A stretch of DNA of 35,242 bases from Burkholderiales bacterium (GTDB lineage: Bacteria > Pseudomonadota > Gammaproteobacteria > Burkholderiales > SG8-41): NCBI GenBank assembly GCA_019746155.1, contig JAIESJ010000049.1, forward strand, positions 1 through 35,242, given 5' to 3'. Positions within the stretch are counted from its first letter, which is position 1, and every line of letters starts with the position of its first letter. Below the pieces are notes generated by a model. That model was not told the origin of the DNA. It ran no database searches and saw nothing but the letters and a program-made list of their open reading frames with translations. Of this stretch, positions 8,475 to 17,524 are shown one piece after another. The position numbers were made by a program, and so were the translations under genes.

Positions 8475-10183
8475 TGACGACCGCACGTTCCGGGTTCACT
8501 TTGGTGCAAGCCGCGCTGGCTCTTCTGATCGCGGCCTTTCTGCTCGCTTTCCTGGTCGTGCCGGTGATCATGGTGATCTACGTCGCTTTCGCCAATCCCG
8601 ACGGCGAATTGACGTTGTCGCATTTTGCCTCGTTTTTTCAGATCTCGCTGATGCGGGAATCGTTCTGGAACAGCCTGATCGTGGCGACCCTGTCGGTGGT
8701 ATTCGCTTCGCTGATCGCGCTGCCGCTCGCCTATTTCACGGCGCGCTTCGAATTCCGCGGCGCGCTGCTGATCCAGACGCTGGGCATACTGCCGCTGATC
8801 ATGCCGCCGTTCGTCGGCGCGGTCGCGATGCAGCTCATTTTCGGGCGCAGCGGCTCGCTCAACCTGCTGCTGGGGGACTGGTTCGACATCAACCTGCCGA
8901 TCATGCAAGGCTTGAACGGCGTGATCTTCGTCGAAGCGCTGCACTACTTCCCGTTCATCCTCATGAACCTCACGGTCGCGCTCAACAATATCGACAGCTC
9001 GATGGAGGAGTCGGCGCAGAATCTCGGCGCCAGCGGCATGCGGCTGTTCCGTCGCATCGTATTCCCGCTGGCGATGCCGGGCTATGTCGCCGGCGCGGCG
9101 CTGGTGTTCATCAAGGTCTTCGACGATCTCGGCACGCCGCTCGTGCTCAACGTCACCAACATGCTGGCGCCGCAGGCGTATTTGCGCATCACCTCGGTCG
9201 GCATCGAAGACCCGATCGGCTACGTGATCAGCGTACTGATGATCGGGTTTTCGCTGCTCGCGCTGTGGGCATCCGCGCTGGTGCTGAAAGGCCGCGACTA
9301 CGCGACCCTGCAGCGCGGCTATTCCGGTCTCGCCAGGCGCCGGCTCAAGCCCTGGCAGTCGGTGATCGCCTATGGCTGGATCATCCTGGTGCTGCTGCTC
9401 GTGCTCTCGCCGCACCTCGGCATCCTGCTGTTGTCTTTCGGCAAGGTATGGAGCTTCAGCGTGCTTCCCGACAGCTTCACCCTGGAACACTACATGACCG
9501 TGGCACAGGACTCCCCGCGCATGGTCTGGAACACCATGCTCTACTGCGGGCTGGCCGCAACGCTCGATGTCATTCTTGGCACTGCGATTGCCTACCTGAT
9601 CCTGCGCACGCGGCTGCCGCTGCGGCAGTCACTGGATTTCATGGCCAGCGCCGCGCTCGCAATTCCCGGTGTCGTGCTCGCCATCGGCTATCTGCGCACC
9701 TTCAAGGGGGTGCAGCTGCCCTTCATGGACGAGATGCTGACTTCGTCATGGATACTCATCATGCTCGCCTACACGGTGCGGCGCCTGCCGTACGCGCTCC
9801 GCTCCTGTGTCGCCGCGCTGCAGCAGATGCATGTCTCTCTGGAAGAGGCGGCTGAAAATCTCGGCGCCAGCAAGCGTCGCACCATTTATCGCATCGTCGT
9901 ACCGTTGATGGCGGGCGGCATCCTCGCCGGCTTCGTCACCAGCTTCATGACCGCTGCGGTCGAGCTGTCGGCGACCATCATGCTGACCACATCGCAGACC
10001 GACGCACCGATGTCATACGGAATTTATCTTTACATGCAAAGCGCCGCGGGACGCGGTCCGGGCGCGGCGCTGGGCGTGCTCGCTGTCGTCATCGTCGCGC
10101 TCGGCACCTATTTCTCCCATCGCCTGATCCGCAGCCGCGCCGCGGGCCAGCAAGCCCGGCCGCTGCAGAAAATCGAGGTATAG
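8471..10183 (+). CDS. ferric-iron-type ABC transporter permease, two fused permease domains
   Basis: two EAA loops (EESAQNLGASGMRLFRRIVFPLAMPG and EEAAENLGASKRRTIYRIVVPLMAGG). Confidence 0.93.
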   Translation: MMTTARSGFTLVQAALALLIAAFLLAFLVVPVIMVIYVAFANPDGELTLSHFASFFQISLMRESFWNSLIVATLSVVFASLIALPLAYFTARFEFRGALLIQTLGILPLIMPPFVGAVAMQLIFGRSGSLNLLLGDWFDINLPIMQGLNGVIFVEALHYFPFILMNLTVALNNIDSSMEESAQNLGASGMRLFRRIVFPLAMPGYVAGAALVFIKVFDDLGTPLVLNVTNMLAPQAYLRITSVGIEDPIGYVISVLMIGFSLLALWASALVLKGRDYATLQRGYSGLARRRLKPWQSVIAYGWIILVLLLVLSPHLGILLLSFGKVWSFSVLPDSFTLEHYMTVAQDSPRMVWNTMLYCGLAATLDVILGTAIAYLILRTRLPLRQSLDFMASAALAIPGVVLAIGYLRTFKGVQLPFMDEMLTSSWILIMLAYTVRRLPYALRSCVAALQQMHVSLEEAAENLGASKRRTIYRIVVPLMAGGILAGFVTSFMTAAVELSATIMLTTSQTDAPMSYGIYLYMQSAAGRGPGAALGVLAVVIVALGTYFSHRLIRSRAAGQQARPLQKIEV

Positions 10184-10185
10184 CC

Positions 10186-11271
10186 ATGGACGCCATGCAA
10201 AAGGTGAAGGTCGAAATCAGGAACGTGTCGCTCGCCTACGGCGCCACGCCCGTGCTGCGCGACATCAGCGTATCCATAGCGCCCGGCGAATTCTTCGCGC
10301 TGCTCGGCCCCTCGGGCTCCGGGAAATCGACGCTGTTGCGGCTGATCGCCGGATTCAACCAGGCGCAGTCAGGAACCATCATCATCGGCGGCGAAGACAT
10401 CACGCGCGTGCCGCCGTGGCAGCGCAATATCGGCATGGTGTTCCAGAACTATGCGCTGTGGCCGCACATGACGGTGAACGGCAACGTTGCCTTCGGATTG
10501 GTGGAGCGCAGGCTGCCGCGCGAAGTCATCCGCGAAAAAGTCGCCGCCGCGCTGGAACTGGTGGGGCTCAGGGATTACGGCGAACGCCGTCCCGGCCAGC
10601 TCTCCGGCGGCCAGCAGCAGCGGGTGGCGCTGGCGCGCACCATCGCCATCGAGCCCAAGGTGCTGCTGCTCGACGAGCCGCTGTCCAACCTCGACGCCAA
10701 GCTGCGTGTTCACATGCGCACCGAGCTGCTGGCGCTGCAAAGAAAGCTCGGCATCACCACGATATTCGTGACCCACGACCAGGAAGAGGCGCTGTCGATC
10801 TCCGACCGCGTCGCGGTGCTCGACGGCGGCGTGATCCAGCAGATCGGCACACCGATGGAACTCTACGACCACCCGGCGAACCGCTTTATCGCTAATTTCG
10901 TCGGCACCATCAACCTGCTGAAGGGCAAAGTCGGGCCGGCGGGCACGGGCGTGGCGTTCGATTCGCATGCGCTGGGCCGCATCACGCTGCCGCAAACGAA
11001 AGCGGCTGCCGGCGACGCCGAGATCGCGATCCGGCCGCATGCGCTGACGCTGCTGGCGTCCGGCGACAATACTGATGCAGGCCAGGTCTGGGTGGAAGGG
11101 ACCGTCGCCGAACGCGAATTTCTGGGTGAATTCGTGCGCTACACGGTGAGGGTCGGCGACACCGACCTCATCGCCGACCAGCCTCATTACAGTGGCCACC
11201 CGATCCACGTGCCCGGCAACCGCGTCAAAGTCGGCATCAATCCGGCGCAAGTCAGGCTGCTCACGGCGTAG
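10186..11271 (+). CDS. ABC transporter ATP-binding protein, FbpC/PotA type with TOBE region
   Basis: Walker [23 protein letters not shown] signature, Walker B LLLDEP, H-loop VTHDQEEAL. Confidence 0.95.
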   Translation: MDAMQKVKVEIRNVSLAYGATPVLRDISVSIAPGEFFALLGPSGSGKSTLLRLIAGFNQAQSGTIIIGGEDITRVPPWQRNIGMVFQNYALWPHMTVNGNVAFGLVERRLPREVIREKVAAALELVGLRDYGERRPGQLSGGQQQRVALARTIAIEPKVLLLDEPLSNLDAKLRVHMRTELLALQRKLGITTIFVTHDQEEALSISDRVAVLDGGVIQQIGTPMELYDHPANRFIANFVGTINLLKGKVGPAGTGVAFDSHALGRITLPQTKAAAGDAEIAIRPHALTLLASGDNTDAGQVWVEGTVAEREFLGEFVRYTVRVGDTDLIADQPHYSGHPIHVPGNRVKVGINPAQVRLLTA

Positions 11272-11315
11272 TCACACCGTGTCAGTCGACCCCCGCGCCT
11301 GTCCAGCCACACGAA

Positions 11316-11347
11316 GGGTCATCACACACGGGTGTTGACCCCGTGTG
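11316..11347. other. two overlapping, mutually exclusive hairpins 3' of the ABC operon
   Basis: A: GGGTCA-tc-ACAC-acgg-GTGT-TGACCC (11316-11341); B: CACACGGG-N7-CCCGTGTG (11325-11347). Confidence 0.45.
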
Positions 11348-11383
11348 CATGGCCCCTGTGCGCGTGACATGGCCGGATCGAAC

Positions 11384-11449
11384 ATGAAAATCAATCCGCA
11401 GGACCTCCAAAAAATCGCCGATCTTACGCTGGCGCACCCGGCCGGCTCG
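11384..11449 (+). pseudogene. N-terminal stub of a putative methyltransferase-like gene
   Basis: MKINPQDLQKIADLTLAH resembles the start of a class I methyltransferase family, then diverges into unrelated sequence. Confidence 0.4.
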
Positions 11450-11472
11450 TCAGAAATATTACTTATAAATCA

Positions 11473-12828
11473 TCATGTTATGCGTTTTCTGGCGAGCAGC
11501 GCCAGCGGCACGCCGAGCAGTAGCACGCCGATCCCGAGCTGCGCGCCGACGCTGCCCGGGTCTTTCGACATCGCATAGTTTGCGCTGGACCAGAGCATGA
11601 ACGCGCACATCGCGATGAACAGCATCGGCGTGAGCGGATACAGCGGCACGCGGAACGGGTTCCCGGAGAGCGGCTGCTGGCGCCGCAGCACGAACAGCGA
11701 CACGCCGGTCAGCATGAAGAACAGCCAGAAGGCCGGTGCGGTGTAGGCGACCATGGTCTCGAAGCCGTCCGGCGTGAACGAAGCGAGCAGCACCAGCATC
11801 AACGCCACCGCGCCCTGCAGCAGCAGCGCGTTGACCGGCGCGTTAGATTGCTCCTTCCATATGCCGAGCGCGCGGAACACCGGGAAATCGCGCCCCACCG
11901 CGTAATTGGTGCGGGCGCCGGTGAACACCGTGGCGTTGAGCGTGGACAGCGCGGCGGCAATCACGATCAGGCTCAGCACGATCGCTCCGGCATCGCCGAG
12001 CGTGGCTTTCATCAGATCGGCGGCGACGGCTTTCGACGCTTTCATGCCGTCGAGGCCCAGGACATTGAGATAGGCCAGGTTGAGCAGCACGTAGAGCACC
12101 GTGACGATGAGAATGCCCAGCACCAGGGCGCGCACGATATTGCGCCGCGCATCGCGGATTTCCGACGTGAGATAGGCCGCCTCGTTCCATCCGCCGTAAG
12201 TCAGCAGAATGAAGATCAGCGCGAGCTGCGAAAACATCGGCCCGGACGACGGCGCCGGCGCCGGCGCCGCCGGCGCGGCGCTGCCGCTCAAGCCCGCGAC
12301 GATCACGGATATCACCGCACAGGCCAGCGCGGTGGTCAGGATGGTCTGCAGCAGTTTGCTCTCGCGCGTGCCGGCGATATTGAGCACGGTGATGCCGGCG
12401 ACAGCCAGCATCGCGTAAATCACCGGACTCCTGGGTCCCAGGGCGACAAGCTGGGTCGCATAGTCGCCGAACACGAAAGCGATCGCGGCAATCGCGCCGG
12501 TTTGCACCACGCTCATGCGCGCCCAGGCAAACAGAAACGCAACCCCGCCACCGAAAGCGCGATTCAGAAAATAGTATTCACCGCCGGTATTCGGAAAAGC
12601 ACTGCCGAGTTCTGCGTAACACAGCGCGCCGACCAGCGAAATGACGCCGCCCGCGACCCACAGCGCGATGAACACCTGCTCGCTCGAGACGCTGCCGGCG
12701 ACGATCGAGGGCGCCTTGAAAATGCCAGCGCCGATCACGATGCCGACGATCATCGCCACCGCATCGAGCATGGTCAGCGTCGGCCGCGGTTGCACCGCGG
12801 CCGCGGCACGAGGTTCGCCGCTCACCAC
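11473..12828 (-). CDS. APC-superfamily amino acid permease
   Basis: about 12 TM segments; LDAVAMIVGIVIGAGIFKAPSIVAG; YFLNRAFGGGVAFLFAWARM. Confidence 0.9.
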   Translation of the reverse strand: MVSGEPRAAAAVQPRPTLTMLDAVAMIVGIVIGAGIFKAPSIVAGSVSSEQVFIALWVAGGVISLVGALCYAELGSAFPNTGGEYYFLNRAFGGGVAFLFAWARMSVVQTGAIAAIAFVFGDYATQLVALGPRSPVIYAMLAVAGITVLNIAGTRESKLLQTILTTALACAVISVIVAGLSGSAAPAAPAPAPSSGPMFSQLALIFILLTYGGWNEAAYLTSEIRDARRNIVRALVLGILIVTVLYVLLNLAYLNVLGLDGMKASKAVAADLMKATLGDAGAIVLSLIVIAAALSTLNATVFTGARTNYAVGRDFPVFRALGIWKEQSNAPVNALLLQGAVALMLVLLASFTPDGFETMVAYTAPAFWLFFMLTGVSLFVLRRQQPLSGNPFRVPLYPLTPMLFIAMCAFMLWSSANYAMSKDPGSVGAQLGIGVLLLGVPLALLARKRIT

Positions 12829-13730
12829 GGCACGCTTCCATCCGTCTCCAGCGCGCTCATGCGCAGTTCACCGCGCGCCTTCAGTTGCGCCTTCCACGGC
12901 AGCGGTTTCTGCCCGCCTATCGTCACCGTGCCCTCGATGACATCATCCCTGACGCGCCCCTGGAAGCGGTGTTTAGCGAGCCCTGCGCCCTGCGGCAGCT
13001 CCGCCTCAAAGCTCACCTGATCGCCGCGCACCTGGAACAGGGGCAGGCGCGCCGGCTTGCCGTCGACCCGCGCGTCCCCGCCCACTTTCTGGAAGCTCTG
13101 ATCGAATTCAAACTCGTAGATCACGCCGCGCCCGCCAGTGTAAATCAGCGATTCCCATTTGCCGGCGATTTTTGCCGGCACGATATAGAAAAAGATGTAG
13201 CTCTTGCCGGGGTCGCCGACCTGTTTTTCCGGCACATCGAGCGTCTTCTGCTCGTCCGGATGCCATTCCCCCATGTCGTAATCGTGGGTCACCACGCGCG
13301 TGCCCGGCTTAAGTGCCAGCAGCTTGGGCCGCAGCTTCTCGTTCATCTCGGGCAGCAGGTAACTCGTAATCACGGTCGCGTGCGAAAGATCGGCCTCGAA
13401 CAGATTTTGCTCGACGAACTGCGCCCGTTCGGCGACCCCCTCCCGGCGCGCGCTTTCACGCGCTTTCTTCAGAAGGTAGGCGTCCAGGTCAACGCCGAAG
13501 CCGCGCGCGCCGAATTTTTTGGCCGCAGTGATCACGATGCGGCCGTCGCCGGAACCCAGATCGATGATGAAATCGGAGGGACCGACTTTCGCCATCTCCA
13601 GCATCTCCTCGACCACGACCTGCGGCGTCGGCACATAGACGACGTCGCCCTTGCCGTCCTGGGCCGTCGCGGACAATGCGGTCAGCGACAGCAGCAGCGT
13701 GCAAAACCGCCAACGTTTGATGAAACTCAT
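12822..13730 (-). CDS. exported class I SAM-dependent methyltransferase, paralog 1
   Basis: signal peptide MSFIKRWRFCTLLLSLTALSATAQ; YVPTPQVVVEEMLEMAKVGPSDFIIDLGSGDGRIVITAAKKFGARGFGVDLD; C-terminal beta-rich EGTV..GG....W domain. Confidence 0.85.
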   Translation of the reverse strand: MSFIKRWRFCTLLLSLTALSATAQDGKGDVVYVPTPQVVVEEMLEMAKVGPSDFIIDLGSGDGRIVITAAKKFGARGFGVDLDAYLLKKARESARREGVAERAQFVEQNLFEADLSHATVITSYLLPEMNEKLRPKLLALKPGTRVVTHDYDMGEWHPDEQKTLDVPEKQVGDPGKSYIFFYIVPAKIAGKWESLIYTGGRGVIYEFEFDQSFQKVGGDARVDGKPARLPLFQVRGDQVSFEAELPQGAGLAKHRFQGRVRDDVIEGTVTIGGQKPLPWKAQLKARGELRMSALETDGSVPW

Positions 13731-13820
13731 CACCGCTCCTTCGTTTTCAGAAATATTACATGGCCCGTTGGCGGAGGAAAAACGCCGCCGCACCGATGAA
13801 CCCGGGTCGCCTCATCGCCG

Positions 13821-14774
13821 CTAGTTCGGCATCTGCGGCAGTTGCGGCGGCTTGAGCGAGGCGTGCGCCGGCTCCCAGAGCTCGGTACGCGTTGCGTTCC
13901 ATGCGAGCTGCCGCCCTGCCTGGTCGCGCATGATTTGCGCCTGCCCCTCGATCGCGTTATTGACGATGCGGCCGGAGAACTGGTAGCGCAGGGACGCGCC
14001 ATTGTCATTCACGACGACCGAGAAACCGATTTGAGTGCCGGCAAGCTTCGCATCCTCTATCGCGACTTTGCGGCCATCGACCTCCACCGTGCCTTCGATG
14101 TTCTGGAAATTCTGGTGGAGCGCCAGCTCGAAATTCAGCGGCTTGCCTTCCACCGGGAGCTGCCAGCGCCACTTTCCGGAGACCGTCGCCGGCATGATCC
14201 AGTAAAACACCTTGCTCCTGTGGTCGCGCCCCACCGGTTTATCGGGAGCATCGAGGATGAGCGACAGGTCCGGCGTCCATTCCCCCATGTCGTAATCATG
14301 GGAGACGATGCGCGTGCCGGGCTTGAGCATGGCGAGCAGTCTGGGGCGCACCATCAGATTGACTTCCGGCAGCAGGTAAATGGTGAGCACGGTGGCCCGG
14401 CTCACATCGGTTTCATAGAGGTCGCGCGCATAGAACTTGGCGCGGTCGGCCACACCGGCCCTGGCTGCGAGCCTGTTGCCCATCGCCACCAGCCGCTTGT
14501 CGAGATCGACGCCGAAGCCGCGCGCGCCGTATTTTTTCGCCGCGGTGATGACCATGCGCCCGTCGCCCGAGCCGAGATCGATCACATAGTCCTTCGGCCC
14601 GACCTGGGCGACTTCCAGCATCTTGTCGACGACGTTCTGCGGCGTCGGCACATAGGGCGTATCGCCGTAATCCTGGGTGAAAGCCGGCGCCGAAACGAAG
14701 CCGGTAACCAAAAACACGCCGCAAAACTTCGCGGCGATATGACTTGTCTTGCGTGCTGCCGTGCCAAATATCAT
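13821..14774 (-). CDS. exported class I SAM-dependent methyltransferase, paralog 2
   Basis: hydrophobic N-terminus HIAAKFCGVFLVTGFVSAPAFTQ; PYVPTPQNVVDKMLEVAQVGPKDYVIDLGSGDGRMVITAAKKYGARGFGVDLD; start placed internally in the longer ORF. Confidence 0.82.
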   Translation of the reverse strand: MIFGTAARKTSHIAAKFCGVFLVTGFVSAPAFTQDYGDTPYVPTPQNVVDKMLEVAQVGPKDYVIDLGSGDGRMVITAAKKYGARGFGVDLDKRLVAMGNRLAARAGVADRAKFYARDLYETDVSRATVLTIYLLPEVNLMVRPRLLAMLKPGTRIVSHDYDMGEWTPDLSLILDAPDKPVGRDHRSKVFYWIMPATVSGKWRWQLPVEGKPLNFELALHQNFQNIEGTVEVDGRKVAIEDAKLAGTQIGFSVVVNDNGASLRYQFSGRIVNNAIEGQAQIMRDQAGRQLAWNATRTELWEPAHASLKPPQLPQMPN

Positions 14775-14789
14775 TGCTAAAGCCTTTCG

Positions 14790-15140
14790 GTTCTGAACTT
14801 GATTCCATCCGCCGGCAATGCGCTTCGCGTTCCAGTCGAGCCTGCCCCGGATGCGCTTGCCGGAAAGCGCGGCACTGCCGGCAATGGCGTCGCCTTCGAT
14901 CCTGCCGTCGAGCTCGTACCTGGCCGGATCGCCATTCACTTCGGCGGTGAAGTTGAAACTGATCTGGTCGCCGCGCAGCCTGGGATTCTGCAAGCTCACG
15001 CTGCGGATGCCGGGCTTGAGCTCGAGCAGCCTGGAGCGCAGCTCCAGGTTGACGCGCGGCAGCAGATACATGGTGATCACAGTCGCCTGGGAAAAATCGG
15101 TGTCGAACAGATCGCACTTCCCGAACCCCGCGATATGAAG
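14790..15140 (-). pseudogene. decayed exported-methyltransferase paralog, N-terminally truncated and internally deleted
   Basis: CDLFDTDFSQATVITMYLLPRVNLELRSRLLELKPG jumps directly to LQNPRLRGDQISFNFTAEVNGDPARYELDGRIEGDAIAGSAALSGKRIRGRLDWNAKR; motif I and middle missing. Confidence 0.75.
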
Positions 15141-15322
15141 TTCGCAGCACGGCCAACCCTCCTTCGTCTGACAGGACCCAGCAACAATGCGGAAGCGCTA
15201 CGCTGATTTTACGGCCTGCACGGCAACCTCGCCCGCTTTGTCCAAAAGCACGACTCGCCCCGGTCGTTCAACTCTGGTAGATTGCGCGTTTACCAGAGGC
15301 GGAAATTATACCCGATAGCCTC

Positions 15323-15406
15323 GCAGCCTGTCGGACTTCGATCCGTTTGAGGCATTGCGCAGCGACACCGGACGGGTTCCTGATGAAAGCCGCGGCGACA
15401 GGCTGC
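15323..15406. repeat. inverted repeat, 11-bp perfect arms
   Basis: GCAGCCTGTCG (15323-15333) / CGACAGGCTGC (15396-15406). Confidence 0.5.
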
Positions 15407-15565
15407 CAATCAAAGGCTCAATCGAACCGCAGCCGGGAAAAGGCATAGGGTATCGCGGTCAACAGGAATGAACTTCGTCATGGATGCACTACCTCGGAAC
15501 CTGTTCTTCGTGCCTTTCATATCAGGAGCCTGCCGGGATGAGAGCCCGACAGACTCCTAGTTCTT

Positions 15566-17179
15566 ATGCCACTGCTCTACGCGATCGTTTTCATCTCCGG
15601 CGGCGCGATCCTGGCGCTCGAACTGCTGGCCTCGCGCATCATGACGCCCTACTTCGGCGTCAGCCTGTACATCTGGACCGGCATCCTGTCGATCACGCTG
15701 GTTTCGCTCGCGCTCGGCTACTGGGCGGGCGGCCGCTACGCCAACGGCCGTGACAGCAAGCCGCTGCCGGTCGCCCGGCTGGTACAGGGTTACGCGCTGA
15801 TGCCGGCCGTGGCCGCGCTTGCCATCGTCGCGGCCTGCCTCGTCTACCCCCATCTTTTTTCACCGCTCTCGATGTGGAGCCTGGTGTTCGGCGCTTTCGC
15901 GGCCTGCCTGATCCTGCTGTTCCTGCCGCTGGTCGCGACTTCCGCGATGAATCCGCTGCTGGTGGCCATTTTCCTGCAAAGCACCGGCAGGCAGGCAGGC
16001 GATGCCGGTGCCGGCAAGGTGTTTTTCGTGAGCACCATCGGCTCGGTCGCGGGCGTGCTCGTCACCGCATTCGGGCTGATCCCCTATACCAGCAACTTCG
16101 CCGCAACGCTGGTCGTCGCACTGACGCTGGCGCTGCTCTCGCTGGTGACCGCGGCTGTACCACCCGCACCGCTCGCTGCGCGCAAAACCATCGCTGCCAC
16201 TGCGATGACTGGCGCACTGGCTTCGGGACTGCTGCTATGGCAGGCCGACGCCTACACCGGGCGCATGGGACCGGTGAGTTATGGTGACAGCAGCTGGCGC
16301 GTCGAGGCCGCCCACGGCTCGCTGTTCGGTACGGTGAAAATCCTCAAAAGCGAGCCCGAGCGCGACTCGGGCCGTTTCCGGCGCATCTACTTTCACGACG
16401 GCCTGATCCAGAACACCGTCGATTCGAACGGCAGATCGATGTCGTTCTATACCTATGCGCTGGAAGCGCTCGCCTATGCCTACCGCCCGGAAATGCGCAC
16501 CGCGCTGGTGCTGGGAATGGGTGCCGGCATAGTGCCGATGCAGCTTACAGCGCGCGGCGTGCAAGTCGAGGCAGTGGAAATCGACCCGATCTCGCTGCGC
16601 GTCGCGCAGCGCTTCTTCGGCTTCGACCCCGCCAGGGTCCGCGTCCACCAGGCCGATGCACGCGCCTTCCTGCACCACTGTCCGCAGCGTTTTGACGTCG
16701 TGGTGCTGGATCTGTTTCACGGCGACGGCACGCCGGATTACCTGGTCACGCGGGAATTCTTTCGCGACCTGAAGCAGTGTCTCTCGAAGCGCGGCGTGGC
16801 GGTGTTCAACACTTTCGCCGATCTCGAGCGCCCGGTCAGTTACGCGCACTTTCTTGCAACCCTGCAATCCGAACTGCCGCATATCATGCTCTACCGCCCC
16901 GACTGGCCGGGGGCGACACACATCAACAGCTTCGTCGTCGCCGGTGCGGAACAACCTGCCGCGCCCGTCAAAGTCACGCTCGACTATGTGCCCGAGCGCC
17001 ACAGCGAAGCGCTATGGGCCATGCTCGCCCGCCCGATCCCGCTCAACGCATCCCTGCTGGCAGGCGGCGTGGTCGTCACCGATGCGCGCAACGCCGCCGC
17101 ACTCGACACCGCCCTGACCCAAGTCATCTACCGCCGTGCGGTAGTCGAGGCGCTTCCCAAGGAATTGCTTTTAAATTAA
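15566..17179 (+). CDS. fused membrane / spermidine-synthase-like SAM-binding protein
   Basis: N-terminal multi-TM FISGGAILALELLASRIMTPYFG; C-terminal TALVLGMGAGIVPMQLTARGVQVEAVEIDP...VVVLDLFHGDGTPDYLVTREFFRDLK. Confidence 0.88.
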   Translation: MPLLYAIVFISGGAILALELLASRIMTPYFGVSLYIWTGILSITLVSLALGYWAGGRYANGRDSKPLPVARLVQGYALMPAVAALAIVAACLVYPHLFSPLSMWSLVFGAFAACLILLFLPLVATSAMNPLLVAIFLQSTGRQAGDAGAGKVFFVSTIGSVAGVLVTAFGLIPYTSNFAATLVVALTLALLSLVTAAVPPAPLAARKTIAATAMTGALASGLLLWQADAYTGRMGPVSYGDSSWRVEAAHGSLFGTVKILKSEPERDSGRFRRIYFHDGLIQNTVDSNGRSMSFYTYALEALAYAYRPEMRTALVLGMGAGIVPMQLTARGVQVEAVEIDPISLRVAQRFFGFDPARVRVHQADARAFLHHCPQRFDVVVLDLFHGDGTPDYLVTREFFRDLKQCLSKRGVAVFNTFADLERPVSYAHFLATLQSELPHIMLYRPDWPGATHINSFVVAGAEQPAAPVKVTLDYVPERHSEALWAMLARPIPLNASLLAGGVVVTDARNAAALDTALTQVIYRRAVVEALPKELLLN

Positions 17180-17195
17180 AAAGTTCGACTGCATG

Positions 17196-17242
17196 TTGAC
17201 AAAACCAGCACTTCATCCCATGATGTAGATACGTGTAGATAC
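17196..17242 (+). promoter_or_regulatory. candidate promoter and operator of the antitoxin-toxin operon
   Basis: TTGACA (17196-17201), 17-nt spacer, CATGAT; overlapping direct repeats TGTAGATAC at 17224-17232 and 17234-17242. Confidence 0.5.
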
Positions 17243-17254
17243 AAGGGATGATCA

Positions 17255-17524
17255 ATGGCGACCAAGGGCTTGCGGATGGAACTGGTGGTGTCGAAGTGGG
17301 GCAACAGCCTCGCCGTGCGCTTGCCGGCGGAATCGGTCAAGAGAATCGGCGTGGGCGAGGGCGATACGCTCATTGCGGAGATCTCGGCCGACGGGCGGCT
17401 GGTCCTCGCCCCGGAAGGCCGCGCCATCGGCAAGGCCGAGTCACGCCGCCTGCGTCAATTTCTTGACCGCCAGAAGGAAACGGCGCCGGTGGTCGGGGAC
17501 ATGCGCCGCGGCGCGCGCTACTGA
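17255..17524 (+). CDS. AbrB/MazE/VapB-type antitoxin
   Basis: MELVVSKWGNSLAVRLPAESVKRIGVGEGDTLIAEI; ends in a 1-nt overlap (TGATG) with the PIN gene. Confidence 0.9.
   Translation: MATKGLRMELVVSKWGNSLAVRLPAESVKRIGVGEGDTLIAEISADGRLVLAPEGRAIGKAESRRLRQFLDRQKETAPVVGDMRRGARY

Noticed and set aside
12245-12290. GCCGGC tandem runs as a possible microsatellite or regulatory repeat
   Set aside because: Lies in frame in the APC permease and encodes an AAPAPAP linker.
11848-13020. 390-aa plus-strand ORF opposite the APC permease
   Set aside because: Antisense shadow ORF; low-complexity RRRRRR stretches reflect GGC/GCC repeats encoding Ala/Pro in the permease loop.
11450-13759. 13-bp direct repeat TCAGAAATATTAC at 11450 and 13747, possible mobile element boundaries
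   Set aside because: About ten 13-mer coincidences are expected by chance in 35 kb; the enclosed segment has no transposase or terminal inverted repeats.
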